The notes under the pieces: model-generated | Database searches by the model: none | Told to the model about the DNA's origin: nothing | Seen by the model: only the letters and a program-made list of their open reading frames with translations | Assembly: GCA_944472135.2 (NCBI GenBank) | Contig: OX235270.1 | Location: forward strand, 133,343,632-133,407,631 | DNA: 64,000 nt | Reading direction: 5' to 3' | DNA from: Trichobilharzia regenti | Taxonomy: Eukaryota > Platyhelminthes > Trematoda > Strigeidida > Schistosomatidae | In this document: positions 23,240 to 34,399 of the stretch, piece by piece | Numbering within the stretch: position 1 is the first letter of the stretch | Layout of the letters: every line of letters starts with the position of its first letter | Position numbers and translations under genes: made by a program

Positions 23240-24000
23240 TCTTTAGGCAAAAGTTATGACAATTTCAATTTTAAATTTTTAAACTCTGCTTTCAAGTTCG
23301 TGAAGAGGTTTCTTCAGTCGTTCTTTCGAGTTGTACGTAATACTACTTATGAGAAGTTCATACAACTCTTCGCATTAATGAATCTGAACAAAGCAGGAAA
23401 GGCAGATGATGTGCAGCAGGAGGATTCGAGCTCATTTTTTTTTTTTTAACAATTTCACTGATTCTCTTCTCAGCTAGCTTCAACCTGAAAAATACAACAA
23501 GGATGGCAATTACAAAAGAGGTTCGAACATTTTTTATGTTTTTCGTGACTACAAAGACTATCTGAAAGGAACCGCAAGTAACAAAATTCAGAAATGATGT
23601 AAGCACTTGAATTATTAGCAATCAAAAGGGATAACTGTTTTTAGGATAATTAGATAAAAGCGGCAAAGTTCGAAATTTTGAAAACAAACAAAATTTGAGC
23701 AGCAAAATAACAAGGAAGGAGTAAACTGAAAAATATCCAACAGAGAAAAACATACAATTTTCGAAGCGGAACAGAAAAATGCAAAATGGTACATGAATTA
23801 ATAAGAGAATAAAAATTGTATAACTTTATCTCATCAGTTCGATAGTCAATAAAGGTCAAAGTTCATCACCGTTTCTCTCCGTCTATAAAGAAATGATGGT
23901 CATTAATGGTCATCGCTTGAGCAAAAGGTGACAGACAAGGTTTCCTTTCCTAGTTGATTATTTTAAACGTTTTAAATTATTATTATTCGCTCGAGTTCCA
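23240..24000. other. Intergenic, nothing recognised
   Basis: AT-rich DNA with a T12 tract at about 23437. Minus-strand open frames at 23358-23621 and 23650-23859 are hydrophobic, AT-driven reading frames without motifs and are not called as genes. Confidence 0.35.
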
Positions 24001-24009
24001 AGTGTAACC

Positions 24010-25425
24010 CAGGGCATCAATGGAACATATCCAGCTGTTATTTTCCGTCTTATTTAGCTGGTTCGGCAACTACCCGTAGGCTCTCATCTCTGCCTCACAC
24101 CACCTCCTCCGTGTCAGCTTCAAACCTACACCCAGCTCACCCTTTCTCTCATACGGCTTCCACTTTATGGAGTCGTGTGTGATGTCACTCAACTGTCTTC
24201 TCAGAGTGTGTCTAACCCAAAAACATTTCCTTCCTCATGCTTGTCAAACGATAATTTCTTGGTAAGTTCATCGCCAACGCTCATTGTTGCTTACCGTTTC
24301 TCGACAGACATCTATCTGATTATTAGTACCCAGTGATCGAAGGCAGATGCTGATGACAGTCTGCAGTAGTCTGTTGGAAATGCTTTTCGTGAGGGTCGAA
24401 CCAAGTTTCAGACCTCCACAGAAGAACTGACCTAATACCTGTAGAAAATGTGAATTTCGTTCTTCGCACTGCTGAGTTCAGACGATTTCCAAAGTGATTT
24501 CAGAGTGAAGATATGTCTTGATTTGCTATGCTCACTGTGACGTCCTCACTCGTGAGGCGTGTTTATAATTGAAACAGTTCTGTCTAGATAATCGAAGGAA
24601 GTGAGTGACCACTTTCAAGAATATTCCGTTGGGAGTGGTTGGTGTTTGATGCCAGTTCCTTCTGACAACCTGTTGGTTTCCGTCTTTAGATCTTCGAGTT
24701 TGTGTGACAGTGGACATAAATCGTCTGTGAAGTCCCTGTCTTTTACAGCCTTCTCATCGGTCCAACATGTCCCTGTCTTCTCGCTTCCCAGAATCTTTTG
24801 CATAATTCCAAGGTATATTTTCAAGTGGTCAAACTGCTATTTATCTGTATACAGTTTTATATCTGCATGCAATGTGTCACTGAATATAAAAGTTTGCAGA
24901 TTCGGAGAACGCGTGTGCATAAAATATCCTGGCAAAACAATCTTGGTTTGTTGGAATAAAGCGAGAGAAACAGTTTCGCAGAATGAGATGATACCATCAC
25001 TTATTTCCCTGGATTCTCATCGACTGGTGATAGCCTAAAGACATGATAAGTTTATGTACAGAAACAATTTCAACATACTTGTGATTGTCACACGATGATT
25101 TCAGTTGACGGAGAATTCAAGTTGAAGCAAAAATTCAATGAATGCATACAATGAATGACAAAGGAGTTATGTAATAAAAAAGGAGGTTAAAGCGAAATAC
25201 TGTGCAATCACATGAAAGCTAGACTAAAATATCCAGTTACCAGGGTAAGGAAAGACTGATAACTGCTTCTTTTTGAACACCTGAATTGAGTTTGAGGAGG
25301 TTGACGGAGATTGGTTCTGCAAACTTGAGTAGGATTGAACTATTTTGTGTAGTCCGTATCTCTTACAGTCTTCTCATATGTGCAAAGTATTCTTGCCTTC
25401 TCGCCTCCACGCATGGTAAATAGAG
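24010..25425 (-). mobile_element. RTE-like LINE 3' part, inverted relative of 18.8-20.5 kb
   Basis: On the minus strand it carries the same K-I-Y-L-G-I-M-Q-K-I-L-G and D-F-T-D-D-L-C region as 19732-19941. It runs from about 25425 (next to a (TA)n tract) to a 3' end near 24000 marked by CTTGGAACTCGAGCGAATAA and a short (ATT)n run. The inner 24065-25133 is nearly identical to the left arm. The stretch 25140-25425 is only roughly 90 percent similar and lacks the insertion found at 18908-19239. Confidence 0.75.
24065..25133 (-). repeat. Right arm of the ~1.07 kb near-identical inverted repeat
   Basis: It is the reverse complement of 19422-20490, with a 3.57 kb loop between the arms that holds a type 2 RTE end and two SINE-2 copies. 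Confidence 0.85.
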
Positions 25426-25432
25426 CATGAGT

Positions 25433-25437
<5 letters not shown>

Positions 25438-25491
<54 letters not shown>
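25438..25491. repeat. (TA)n microsatellite
   Basis: About 27 uninterrupted TA units abut the 5' truncation of the 24010-25425 RTE copy. Apparent Y-I-Y-I open frames across it are artefacts. Confidence 0.95.
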
Positions 25492-25494
<3 letters not shown>

Positions 25495-25652
25495 ACTTGA
25501 GTTATTTTTATTGTGTATAAATAGTAATTCTGTTTTTAGCTTGTATACATTTACAGAAAACAATTTGAGTAAATACGTGTTTTCGCTAATTCTCCATTGG
25601 GCTCTGTAATTGTATAATAATGTATAATTATTAGTCATATAAATTTGAAACC

Positions 25653-25784
25653 ATGGTGGTTAGTAGAATGGAAGTTGAAGTGTTCGACTTAGTGGATAAT
25701 GGACAAGGTGATCATAATACTACTACTAATACTACTGTAACAAAAGAAGATATAAAACGGAAGCTAAAGTATATTTTCAAGTGA
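25653..25784 (+). CDS. Possible short ORF, unrecognised
   Basis: An ATG in the context ACCATGG opens 43 codons: an acidic start (M-V-V-S-R-M-E-V-E-V-F-D), then Asn/Thr-rich, then basic (D-I-K-R-K-L-K). The last ten codons run into a diverged piece of the RTE repeat (compare 24812-24860), so the end is not native. It could be the first exon of a small gene or chance. Support is weak. Confidence 0.15.
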   Translation: MVVSRMEVEVFDLVDNGQGDHNTTTNTTVTKEDIKRKLKYIFK

Positions 25785-25999
25785 TCAAACATCTATTTAC
25801 ATCTATGCAGTTTATGTTCTTTAAGCAATCATTGAGCAGGTGATTTCAGTTTACACTAAACGACATGAAATAGAATGTTCAAATATACATAATATTCTAT
25901 TGCCAATGCAGTACTGAAATATGGGAATATGTGAGAATATTATTCCTCTGGAACACATTGTCTGTAACACAACATCGCAGTATGCTTATATTATATCAT

Positions 26000-26711
26000 C
26001 TTTCCTTACTGATTGCCTAATTACGCAGACTGAAGTAGTCAAAGTGTAATTCGAACCCGACAATCACCAGCTACAAACCAGCTGTCAACAGCTGATAAGC
26101 TGAACTTCAATGAAAGTTATTGTACTTTATGTTAACATAAAGCTGAAACATCCTTTTGATCATTTTTCTTTGTGACTGAATAGGAAGAGGTGAAGAAGTT
26201 TGTAGAAATCAGTAACCTACAGGTACCTAAATGTTCGGCCTTGATTATTTTATACAGGAGTTTATGCGACATGCTGGTTGTCAATGAATTATCTCCAGTT
26301 TACCTGACCAACGAACTCATTTTGACAACAGTGTTTCTGAAGCGTACATATTTTGCAATTTTAATGATGTAAATATTGTCCTTGAATTTTTTGTTTACTG
26401 TTTCCGGACTAATTTAAGTAAATGTAAATGACTTAACCAAATGCTAAAGTGTTGGTGCACTGCAGAAAGGAACCCAATGACGGAGTAGTATGTTCCACTT
26501 GCCGATATGCACGTGAAGTTACCACCAGGTGTGTTGGCGAATAGTATGCCCATTACGTAACCAGTATATTACCTACCATTTCATACACCTCATAATAATA
26601 ATAATAATAATAAAAGTGCGACAATATACCTGAATATTAGTTCAACTAAGAATGAAATGTATGCAGCAGACACTACAAACAGCATGTATGTTTGAAAGTA
26701 GCAAATTTAAG
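26000..26711. other. Intergenic, nothing firm recognised
   Basis: An open frame at 26190-26372 follows an acceptor-like TTTTCTTTGTGACTGAATAG, but it has no motif or partner exon. An (ATA)n tract lies at about 26593-26612. Confidence 0.35.
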
Positions 26712-26885
26712 TGTTGGTTTGCAGGGATTTGATTGGTTTCAGGATTTCATCATGAGCTGACATTAGTTAGAGAACCATTGGAAAACCTGGGAGTACTGGA
26801 CAGCTGTTTCGTCCTAGTTTTGGGACTCTTCAGCAGTACGCACCCACCGGGATTCGAACCCAGGACCTCCCGGTTAATTTTGATT
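26712..26885 (-). mobile_element. Hammerhead-bearing tRNA-like SINE (Sm-alpha-like)
   Basis: Minus-strand order: B-box block GGTCCTGGGTTCGAATCC, a hammerhead motif, then the tail CTCATGATGAAATCCTGAAA ending near CCAACACT. The upstream A-box half present in the 51513-51855 copy is missing, cut where a SINE-1 tail (26886-27000) begins. Schistosome Sm-alpha elements are known to combine a tRNA-like pol III promoter with a self-cleaving hammerhead, and this fits that plan. Confidence 0.8.
26793..26839 (-). ncRNA. Hammerhead ribozyme, type I, core intact
   Basis: Minus strand, 5' to 3': stem I strand GTACTG, conserved box CTGAAGAG (fits CUGANGA), stem II TCC...GGA with a CAAAACTA loop, GAAA box, self-complementary stem III ACAGCTGT, cleavage triplet GTC, then stem I partner CAGTAC. 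All core positions I know for hammerheads are satisfied. The short palindromic stem III is the hallmark of retroelement hammerheads that cleave best as dimers. Activity is inferred, not shown. Confidence 0.8.
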
Positions 26886-27000
26886 ATAGATTGATTCCAC
26901 GCCGTATTTTTGGTACAAGTATGAAATTTTCAGCATATTATATCAGAAACCCAAATTCTGCAGGCTGAACATTAATATCAGGTGTATATAATAATAATAA
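26886..27000 (-). mobile_element. SINE-1 3' fragment
   Basis: The plus strand shows GATTGATTCCACGCCGTATT, GGTACAAGTATGAAATTTTC and AATATCAGGTGT, the SINE-1 tail without the tRNA head. It directly abuts the hammerhead element and ends in an (ATA)n run. Confidence 0.7.
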
Positions 27001-27009
27001 TAATAATAA

Positions 27010-27715
27010 TCAACAGGGTTGATAACAGATGTTTCAATATTCACTATTATCTTCAGTGTAATATAATCCTTACCAAAATAATTTATAGAATCTTCTGTCG
27101 TGTTAGCACTATTACAACTTGTTATTTGATATCTAGTAACTAGGCGACTAGTAATACTATCCAGTGAGGCAGAAGGCTTCAAACGATCGCCAACTGTTAT
27201 CGAACGTTGGGTTAATATATTCATTGAAATTTTTATAACTCAAAAAGGTTTTACTCCTTTCTGTGTATAATAATGAGAATTTTATAACAGTTTATGTTGT
27301 CAACCAGTCAGTCGATTTCTCTCTAAGTGCTAGAGATTAACACATGGTTTTAATGACACTTGACGATCTCTGAGAGTGGAGGGAGGGTGGGTGGATCATG
27401 AATGAGATCGTATGTTATGCATAAAGTCCTAAACTTAGTTCTAAACTCAAGCAAAACAGTCACACAACAGTTCATGCTGCTCACTAGTCTTGTAGGCAAT
27501 ATAAGCCAGTGAAAAAGCGCTAATTTGATTCTGATCAAATTAGCATAAACTTCCCAGATGATAAGCATGATGGTATTCACTTAATGATCGATGTCAACCA
27601 CTTCTTCTGCTTAGCTGGACCAAATCGACCTCGACATCGTGGACAGTTGTCTGACTAGTCGGGATAGGAGGTTGGCGGTTAGCCAGTGGCTTACACCGAG
27701 GTTACCCACTGCTTT
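27010..27715. other. Intergenic, nothing recognised
   Basis: No open frame with motifs. Includes a GA/GGT-rich short tract near 27376-27392. Confidence 0.35.
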
Positions 27716-27721
27716 TTACTT

Positions 27722-27955
27722 TTTTTATTTTGTTACTTACATCCCGAGGGGAACATACATTTCCAAGGTTCACACACGGTTGTTTTACGCGTCGATGTTG
27801 CTAGTCTCACCGTCAACCTTACCTGTTTTCCAGTATTACTATCAGTCTAGTGAACTAGAAGAGATGTAAGAGATGCATCGACTACAATTCAAACACGGAC
27901 CATGTGTAAAGTTAGTGAGCATTCTACCCTTGAACTGTCGGCACACTAGTCACTA
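27722..27955 (-). mobile_element. SINE-2, strongly diverged copy
   Basis: The plus strand has ACATCCCGAGGGGAACATAC (RTE-like 3' end complement), TTGCTAGTCTCACCGTCAAC, and the head complement ending GAGCATTCTACCCTTGAAC. The order agrees with SINE-2 in reverse, with heavy divergence. Confidence 0.5.
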
Positions 27956-28392
27956 TAGTGAACTTGTAATACACAGATTCATATAAGACACACTCTCAGA
28001 CTATAAATTACAGCTTGCAACTGAGAAATCGGATACTCCCAGTGATTAATGTGGTTTATTTGCAGAAATCGCTTAACTTATAAAGCCTACATTCATTCTA
28101 TCAAGATTAAAGTTTTAAAAATTAGATGATAAAGCTTGACAATTTTCTATATTAAATTAGTTCATAGAATAAATGTAGTCAACAATCGATTCGTTAAAAT
28201 AAACTGAATTAGGCTAATAAATTGGGTGGTACAAATTGGCTGTGTGCAAAATATCTCATGTGCTAGAGATAATTATATACTCAGACTGAAGTGTTCGTAG
28301 TGACATTCGAATTAAAACAATACGGACAAGAAGCCTATCTCCAGATAGGAAAAGCTACGCTTTCAATACCGTTTGGCCGAACACGAAACTAT

Positions 28393-28580
28393 CCCCAACA
28401 CAGTGGTTAGAACTCTCGCCGACCATGCACATGGTCCGAGGTTCGATCCTCTACCGACACACACCTGATATCTATGGTCGGACAGCAAAATTTGGGCTAG
28501 TGATATCCATGCTGCTGCTACCCATACTTGTACCAAAAATACGGTGTGGAATCAAGCTGTAAAATCAAAAAATATATATC
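28393..28580 (+). mobile_element. SINE-1, nearly complete
   Basis: The head, from ACACAGTGGTTAGAACTCTC through the GACCATGCACATGGTC arm and GGTTCGATCC B box, is clear, but the first acceptor-stem bases are replaced. The tail words CTGATATCTATGGTCGG and GAATCAAGCTGTAAAATC are present, with a small insertion CTGCTGCTAC in the tail. Confidence 0.8.
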
Positions 28581-28589
28581 ATTAGAAAT

Positions 28590-29105
28590 AGTAGTAGTAG
28601 TTTTGGTTGGAGGAATGATATACTCCAATTGTCAGATGACTGCATCCGCATCCAGACACCTAGAATGTCTCCTAAATACACTTTATGGGAAGATTTTAGT
28701 ATATCTATATCCTAATACGAATATAAAATCCGTAACAAGTAAACACCAACTCCTTAGGTATCCCTAATATGTTAATCAAAACTTACAACACCCTGCTAAA
28801 CTTAAAATGTGTACATTTTTATCTGTCTACTCTAAAGTAGTAAAGATATATTCTGAAAAATAAAATTACTATTACTGCATACAATGTTTACAACATGACC
28901 TGATGGACATCTTCAATTCTAACGAAAACATCTAACTTATCTTTTTCAAATTTATGGGAAAATGCTTAGAATACACCAAAAATTAGGCATTTTAAAGCTG
29001 GATTTCTTACCCTAAGCGACAGAACAGCGGGAAATAGCACCACGCAATAAAATAAGCATTCATTTTGCTAACACTTAAACACAAATGCATCAACATGTTA
29101 ATAAA
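28590..29105. other. Intergenic, nothing recognised
   Basis: AT-rich sequence between two SINE copies with no identified feature. Confidence 0.35.
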
Positions 29106-29109
29106 TATA

Positions 29110-29347
29110 TAATAATAATTTTTCCTTCACGTTCCCAGTGGAACATAGGGCTCCAAGCTAGTGGCTTGAAGTTTTTGTAGCAGTGTTTAATTTTTACAGG
29201 ATGGGGTTGCTAACCTCATGCCCAACCTTTCCTCTTTACCAGCATCATTTCTGGCTCAGTGAGGTAAAGGAGTGCGCCGGCCGGGGATCGAACCCCGGAC
29301 CATATGCATGGTCGGCGAGCATCCTAACCGCTATACCACCGACGAAC
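29110..29347 (-). mobile_element. SINE-2, best-preserved copy
   Basis: Minus strand: tRNA-like head TTCGTCGGTGGTATAGCGGT (A box), the anticodon-like arm GACCATGCATATGGTC, B box GGTTCGATCC, and GCCGGCGCAC closing the acceptor-like stem. Then come TTTACCTCACTGAGCCAG and AAAGGTTGGGCATGAGGTTA, which match the RTE 5' region of 35690-38938. The tail CCTATGTTCCACTGGGAAC plus (ATT)n matches the RTE 3' end at 35695-35730. The tRNA head is close to that of SINE-1, but the bodies differ. Confidence 0.8.
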
Positions 29348-29379
29348 ACATCAACATGTTGCCAAAGTATAATTAAAAC

Positions 29380-29760
29380 GGTTGTTCAGATATAGACCAG
29401 TGACCCTGCTACCTGAGAAAATTCTCAAATCTCTTATATATCGATCGGGATTTGAGATCAGCGTTAGGCTATTTGGCAGAAAATGGGAGATAGAAACAGG
29501 AAGGTACACAACAGTCCACTTCTACCTGGATTTGAATGCCACTCGAAGTGATATCGCTTTCTCATGGAATCTACCTTGAAAGTATTTGAATTCCCATTAG
29601 TTCAACACACGAATATCAATACCTGTTTATATGCCTCATTGTAAGAACAGTCTGTCAAGAAAACGAATAACATAAAATTACTGTCCAGGTTCAACTCATC
29701 ATTCGACATGGGATCAGACAGGGAATCTTTAACTAGTGATGTGGGCAGATATGCCCCCAG
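29380..29760 (+). mobile_element. LINE reverse transcriptase debris
   Basis: Across frame breaks, plus-strand DNA at about 29680-29730 reads like the loop before the reverse transcriptase motif Q-G-C (R-F-N-S-S-F-D-M-G-S). Upstream sequence encodes E-K-I-L-K-S-L-I. It is short, full of stops, and compatible with an RTE or related LINE; the family is not certain. Confidence 0.35.
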
Positions 29761-29764
29761 ATAA

Positions 29765-30560
29765 CCTCTTTTCTCAGCTAAGAATATTACCTGAAGTAGG
29801 ATTAAGTTGAAAAAGAGTTACACGCATTTAAACTAAAAAGAAATAGCTCAAAGCTACCGATGTGTAGGTTATGTGAATGTCATTGTAGGTATAATAAGAA
29901 TCAGCAATTTCATTCCTCTAAGTAATTCAAATCAAAATCTCACTACTTACTATCTAAAAAGTGATTTTCAGTACTTCATTTCATCAATTTTAGACAGATT
30001 ACCATTTGAATTTATACCCAAATGTGAAAAGCTGTACCTTCGTTCATTACTCAGTCAGTCAGTTTATCACTTAGATAGTCGGTCGTTGATAACTATTTGA
30101 AAAATAAATGTACACATTTTGAAGAATTTACTTAATCACATAATAAGAAAGCGTCAAATACATGATGCTAGCATAGTTCATAGGTTACACACCATATATA
30201 TGTATACATGTATTAAAGAGAGAGAGAGAGAGAGAGAAATCAGTTGATTGCTTCATGAGATGATAAAAATCACGTACTGATGCAGGCATGCAAACACTTG
30301 CTTAATGATTCTGAGAAGCGTATACGTCTAATAAACTCGAATATATATTAGACAGATAGATATCAGATATACCTGAGAATGAAAGAACATGTTCAACAGA
30401 TGTTGACGTTGAGTTTTGCCTTCTCTAATTAATTAAAAGTACCACAAAATCACCCTGAAACCACTAGAAGTGAAGCATACTTACTGGTATAGTTATGCTT
30501 TTAATCACTTCAGCAACAGTGTAACATATGAACGTTAGACTCATTAAACGATGTCTTCTT
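29765..30560. other. Intergenic, nothing recognised
   Basis: Contains a (GA)n tract at about 30216-30237 and several AT-rich short frames without motifs. Confidence 0.35.
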
Positions 30561-30579
30561 GGACACTGTGATTCGGTTG

Positions 30580-31400
30580 GGGATGGTTTCTTCTTTTATT
30601 CTTCTGTCAGAAAAATGTCTAGGGTATCCATCATTTAAAAGAGTTGTGCGAAGGTCTTCTAGTTTTATGTCGACCGTATCTATAGAGCAAATTATCCGAA
30701 TTCTGGAGCAGGGGAGAACGGATACGCTTTCTCTTCCTACCTAGTGGTATCCAGCTGTTGAAGTTAGTGTACTGTCCTGTAAATGTTGCCTTTCGATAAA
30801 CCGACCTTTTTAATATGTCATCATCTCTTCTATCTAACAGGAAATCTGAGAAGTGAAGTGTGGAATCCAATTCTTCTTCGACAATGAAAAGCATCGATGA
30901 GTGAGAACCATTAAATTTCTCAAGATGCTCAGTAGTTGAACAATTATCGCTACAAATAATGAAGCTGTCGTCAGTATACCACTTATACATATGCAAATTT
31001 GAGATTGTTTCATTCGATGGACTACTCTCTAACCCCTCCAAGAAGACATCCTCTAAGATAAGTCCTAACGAAGACCTCGGGATGACTCCATCCCTTTAGT
31101 TTTACATGACATCGTTAAATCTAAACTACACATTAAGCGTTCATCTCACTATAAGCTGCTTCAGATAGTTAGTTGGCACTCTAATGCTTATACATTTCAG
31201 GTCGATGTAACTGCATAGATAATAAACAGTTTCTACTATTGGTATATTTGTAAATAAAGAGCAAACATCTAATGAAATCACATGCTTACCGGTCACATTA
31301 ATTTCATCAATGCAACTGGCAAAGTCAAAAGTTTACGAAAGCGTATTTTGTTCACATAAATTTGACCTTACTGGTTCAAGGATTTCTCAAAAGTAATCAG
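30580..31400 (-). mobile_element. Penelope-like reverse transcriptase fragment
   Basis: On the minus strand, 31041-30634 is open for 136 codons. It includes K-W-Y-T-D-D-S-F-I-I (the catalytic Y-x-D-D of the palm), then L-H-F-S-D-F-L-L-D and V-Y-R-K-A-T-F-T-G-Q-Y, the standard progression of a Penelope-like polymerase. Upstream, 31060-31350 encodes more palm sequence in broken frames. The GIY-YIG part is not attached here. Confidence 0.75.
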
Positions 31401-31716
31401 TCCATCTATGAATAAAGATTTAAGAAGTTCCTAACCCTTTAATACATTAATAACAGTTATGGTTGTTAAATGCGAATTGCAGGAGCACCTACAACTAAAA
31501 ATAAAGTGTATAAGTAGCATCTTATACAGCATATTTAAAGGAAATGATGAAAGCCATAAAGCAACTAGTGAAGCTTCGTGGCAGAAGATGAACTGATCTG
31601 TAGTATACATACATAACAATTACTCAGTTATATACGAGAAAAACAACCATGGGGATCCGGGGAAGACTGAGACCCTATGTTTAAAAAACTTATAAAATTC
31701 AACATGTCACTCAATG

Positions 31717-32691
31717 TTATTTTTAAATAGGTAAAAAAAAACCAGACAAATGTGATAACAACTCACACATAGGATATTTCAGTATTTGACTGCCTTAAGG
31801 AGAAAGACAAAAGGTCAAATTACTCAGCCATTTTTGCTGACGCGTACACTCTAACCAACATATTTCTTACCTGAATGGATGGATGACTCATGCTAGGAAA
31901 AGATAACGGCTATATAAGATTTAATAGTGTGAAATATGCCCATCATTATTAATTAAAAGTCAAAAATTAAAAGTTATATAAGTGTGAATAAGGCATTTCG
32001 CCAGGCGATATCTTCATTTCGTAGTCTCATTACAACCGCTCTACAACTAACATGGTCCACAATAATAAAATAAAACTTTAAAAAATACATGACAATTACT
32101 CAGTTATATAAGAGAATAACAACCATGGATATTCAGGGTAGTCTCTAGACTTATTTTTCAAACACTTATAAAATTGAAGATGTCATTCACTTCTCAGTTC
32201 TCGTCTCATACAATGAAGGTGTCATTCACGTATCTTTTGTAGAAGTTAAGCGCCTTTATAACAGGTGTGAGAGTACTGCTCTCCTGACTAGCCAAGAAGA
32301 AGAAGTCTTCTAGCAACGGACCCAGTGGTGAATCCATAGCTATTCCATCTCTCTGTCTATAGATTTCATTGTTAAAAAAAGAGATTGAACATTTACAGCA
32401 CATAGAAGTATGAGCTCTTTTAGGTACAATGTGGTCATCCCTGCATTTCCAATTAGATCTTCTTCGCGTATATGTCTTGTTTTAATATTAATAATGGGGA
32501 TATTTAAAGATTCCTATGTTTGTATTATGTAAGTCTATGTAATTAAAAATGAAGCATCCAGTTTCATTTAATCGAACCTTGACGAACTAACATCAGTTAG
32601 AGAGAACAATGAAAACGAAGAAGCACTGGACAGCTGTTTCGTCCTAGTTTGTGACTGACTGACTGTCTATGAGTGCACACCCATTGAGTTT
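31717..32691 (-). mobile_element. Penelope RT plus ribozyme-element segment, copy 1 (block A)
   Basis: The minus strand carries C-S-I-S-F-F-N-N-E-I-Y-R-Q-R-D-G-I-A-M-D, then S-P-L-G-P-L-L-E-D, and Y-V-N-D-T-F-I-V at the catalytic site (Asp to Asn in Y-x-D-D). The element end ACCTATTTAAAAATAA lies at 31717. On the other side the polymerase runs into an eroded hammerhead element (about 32590-32691) whose CTGANGA box is lost. The whole block recurs as a direct repeat at 42943-43921 with a handful of mismatches. Confidence 0.8.
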
Positions 32692-32698
32692 CCAGTTC

Positions 32699-32809
32699 AG
32701 TTGAATGATCAACTGATTTACCTCGTTCCCTAAACGTTCGTGGATTAGATCTCTAGTGGGATCAGAATCGCCTACTGGAGAAGAAAAAGAACAAAATAGC
32801 CTTCCAGTG
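32699..32809. repeat. Block B, copy 1 (follows block A)
   Basis: About 110 bases, starting near TTGAATGATCAACTGATT and ending GCCTTCCAGTGATC, match 42820-42932. Here B follows A; in the other copy B precedes A. A 7-base filler separates it from block A. Confidence 0.8.
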
Positions 32810-32819
32810 ATCCCTGGTC

Positions 32820-34395
32820 TTAGAATGTCAGTTTGTCAGCCAACCTAAGACTTATAATTCATACTGTAGCAGACAACACGATAATTTGTTATTAGATTAA
32901 ATTTTCTGCTATGTAAACTACTGGAAATGTTGGAAAAACAGTCATTTAATATAACCTCAGACTCATTTGACTTTTATCTTAAAATACACTTGTGGTTTTT
33001 ATAACTTTCTTAATGGTTGTTTGTCTTATTTGAACTAGTATACTATTGATCACAGGCGATAGATTTAATCAGTGTGGCATTAAATATATATATATATATA
33101 TATTAATTTGTATAATCATTAGGAGACAGAACTGGTACATAAAAATGAATTAATTATTGTGTAATTGACACAAGAAAATAAATAAAATAGTACAATATGT
33201 AAATATAAGTTATTATTTTACAAAATGACAATCCCCTTTTTCTGTCTTCACAGTCTAGTAAGAGAAAGAAAGAGAAATTGAAGTGATGAGACTATTTTGT
33301 TGTTCTTGCTGTTGTTGTTGTTGGTGGTGGTGGTGGTGGTGTAGCCGACATTTTAAGTCACTTAAATGACTCCCCCCTCTCCATCCTTTTTGATTGATCC
33401 ACTGTATTCAGCTTAAATTGAGTCTGAAAGGCGATACAAGTCACGAGTTTAATGCGTTAGTTTGTTTTGCCTGTCTGCCTGCCTGACTGCTTGTTTGTTT
33501 GTTTATTTTTCTAGTATATATATTTGGAGGTTGAGAAAAACCAGTAATAATAATAATAATACAGTTAAGCGAAGAAGACTTCAGTTATTTGAGGAGTTGC
33601 TTACATTAGCCCTGATTAACTGACAGCTGACGAAATCTCAGTATGCACAGAAGGTCTTGTTTTAGTATTCGTCTACTTGTATCTACCTTGATATAGCAGT
33701 TCACTCCGTCCTAATTTATGACTGTATGAGATGACCATTAAAGGTGGGAGATATGAAATGACTAGTGGAGTTTTGCAATGGTTTCACCTTTATTTACTCT
33801 CATATATTGAGTAGAACAGTGTGGTTAGCAGTAGTGAGGTTAAGCGTTGAGTGTTAGTTAAGGATGATAAATCAGTCATCATGGATTTAAGATTCTAAGA
33901 ACCAACAGTGATTTAAGACTGTACCTGACAATGCCACAGATCCATTCTCTACTTTTTGGAAATTTCTAATTTGTGTTTAAGTTTTCTTTCCCTTGTAAGT
34001 TTTCATCGTCTAGTCATTCACCAATCAAATTTAAAATTTTTGATAGAGAGAGAAAGACCAGATTTGCAGTATAAAATCATATCATTCTATTTCACAGGTT
34101 CTCCTCATCATCTGCCAACTACCTGAAATTACAATGGTTATAAATAATAACATTTCATACTTTATTTTTTGAAAGGTAATAGAGAAAGCACTATAAGGTG
34201 AACGCATCTGGAATATAAGTATTATGATGTAAGTCACCATCAATTTATACACTATCAAACTATAAAAGAAGGAAAAAAGGGGGGTGAGAGAAGACAGAAA
34301 AATCTAATAAACAGTGTCAACATGGCAACTCAAGAAGGGCAAAGTTCATCAATTTGAAAACTTGCTTAGTGAGTTGAGCTCACTAGTGTGTATGA
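32820..34395. other. Intergenic, microsatellites only
   Basis: Contains (TA)n at about 33084-33103, a (TTG)n/(GGT)n compound tract at about 33299-33342, and a (TAA)n tract near 33545-33559. No gene or element was recognised. Confidence 0.4.
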
Positions 34396-34399
34396 CTAA

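Noticed and set aside
23358..23859. Two hydrophobic minus-strand ORFs as membrane proteins
   Set aside because: Hydrophobicity follows from AT-rich codons; no partner exon, motif or polyadenylation context.
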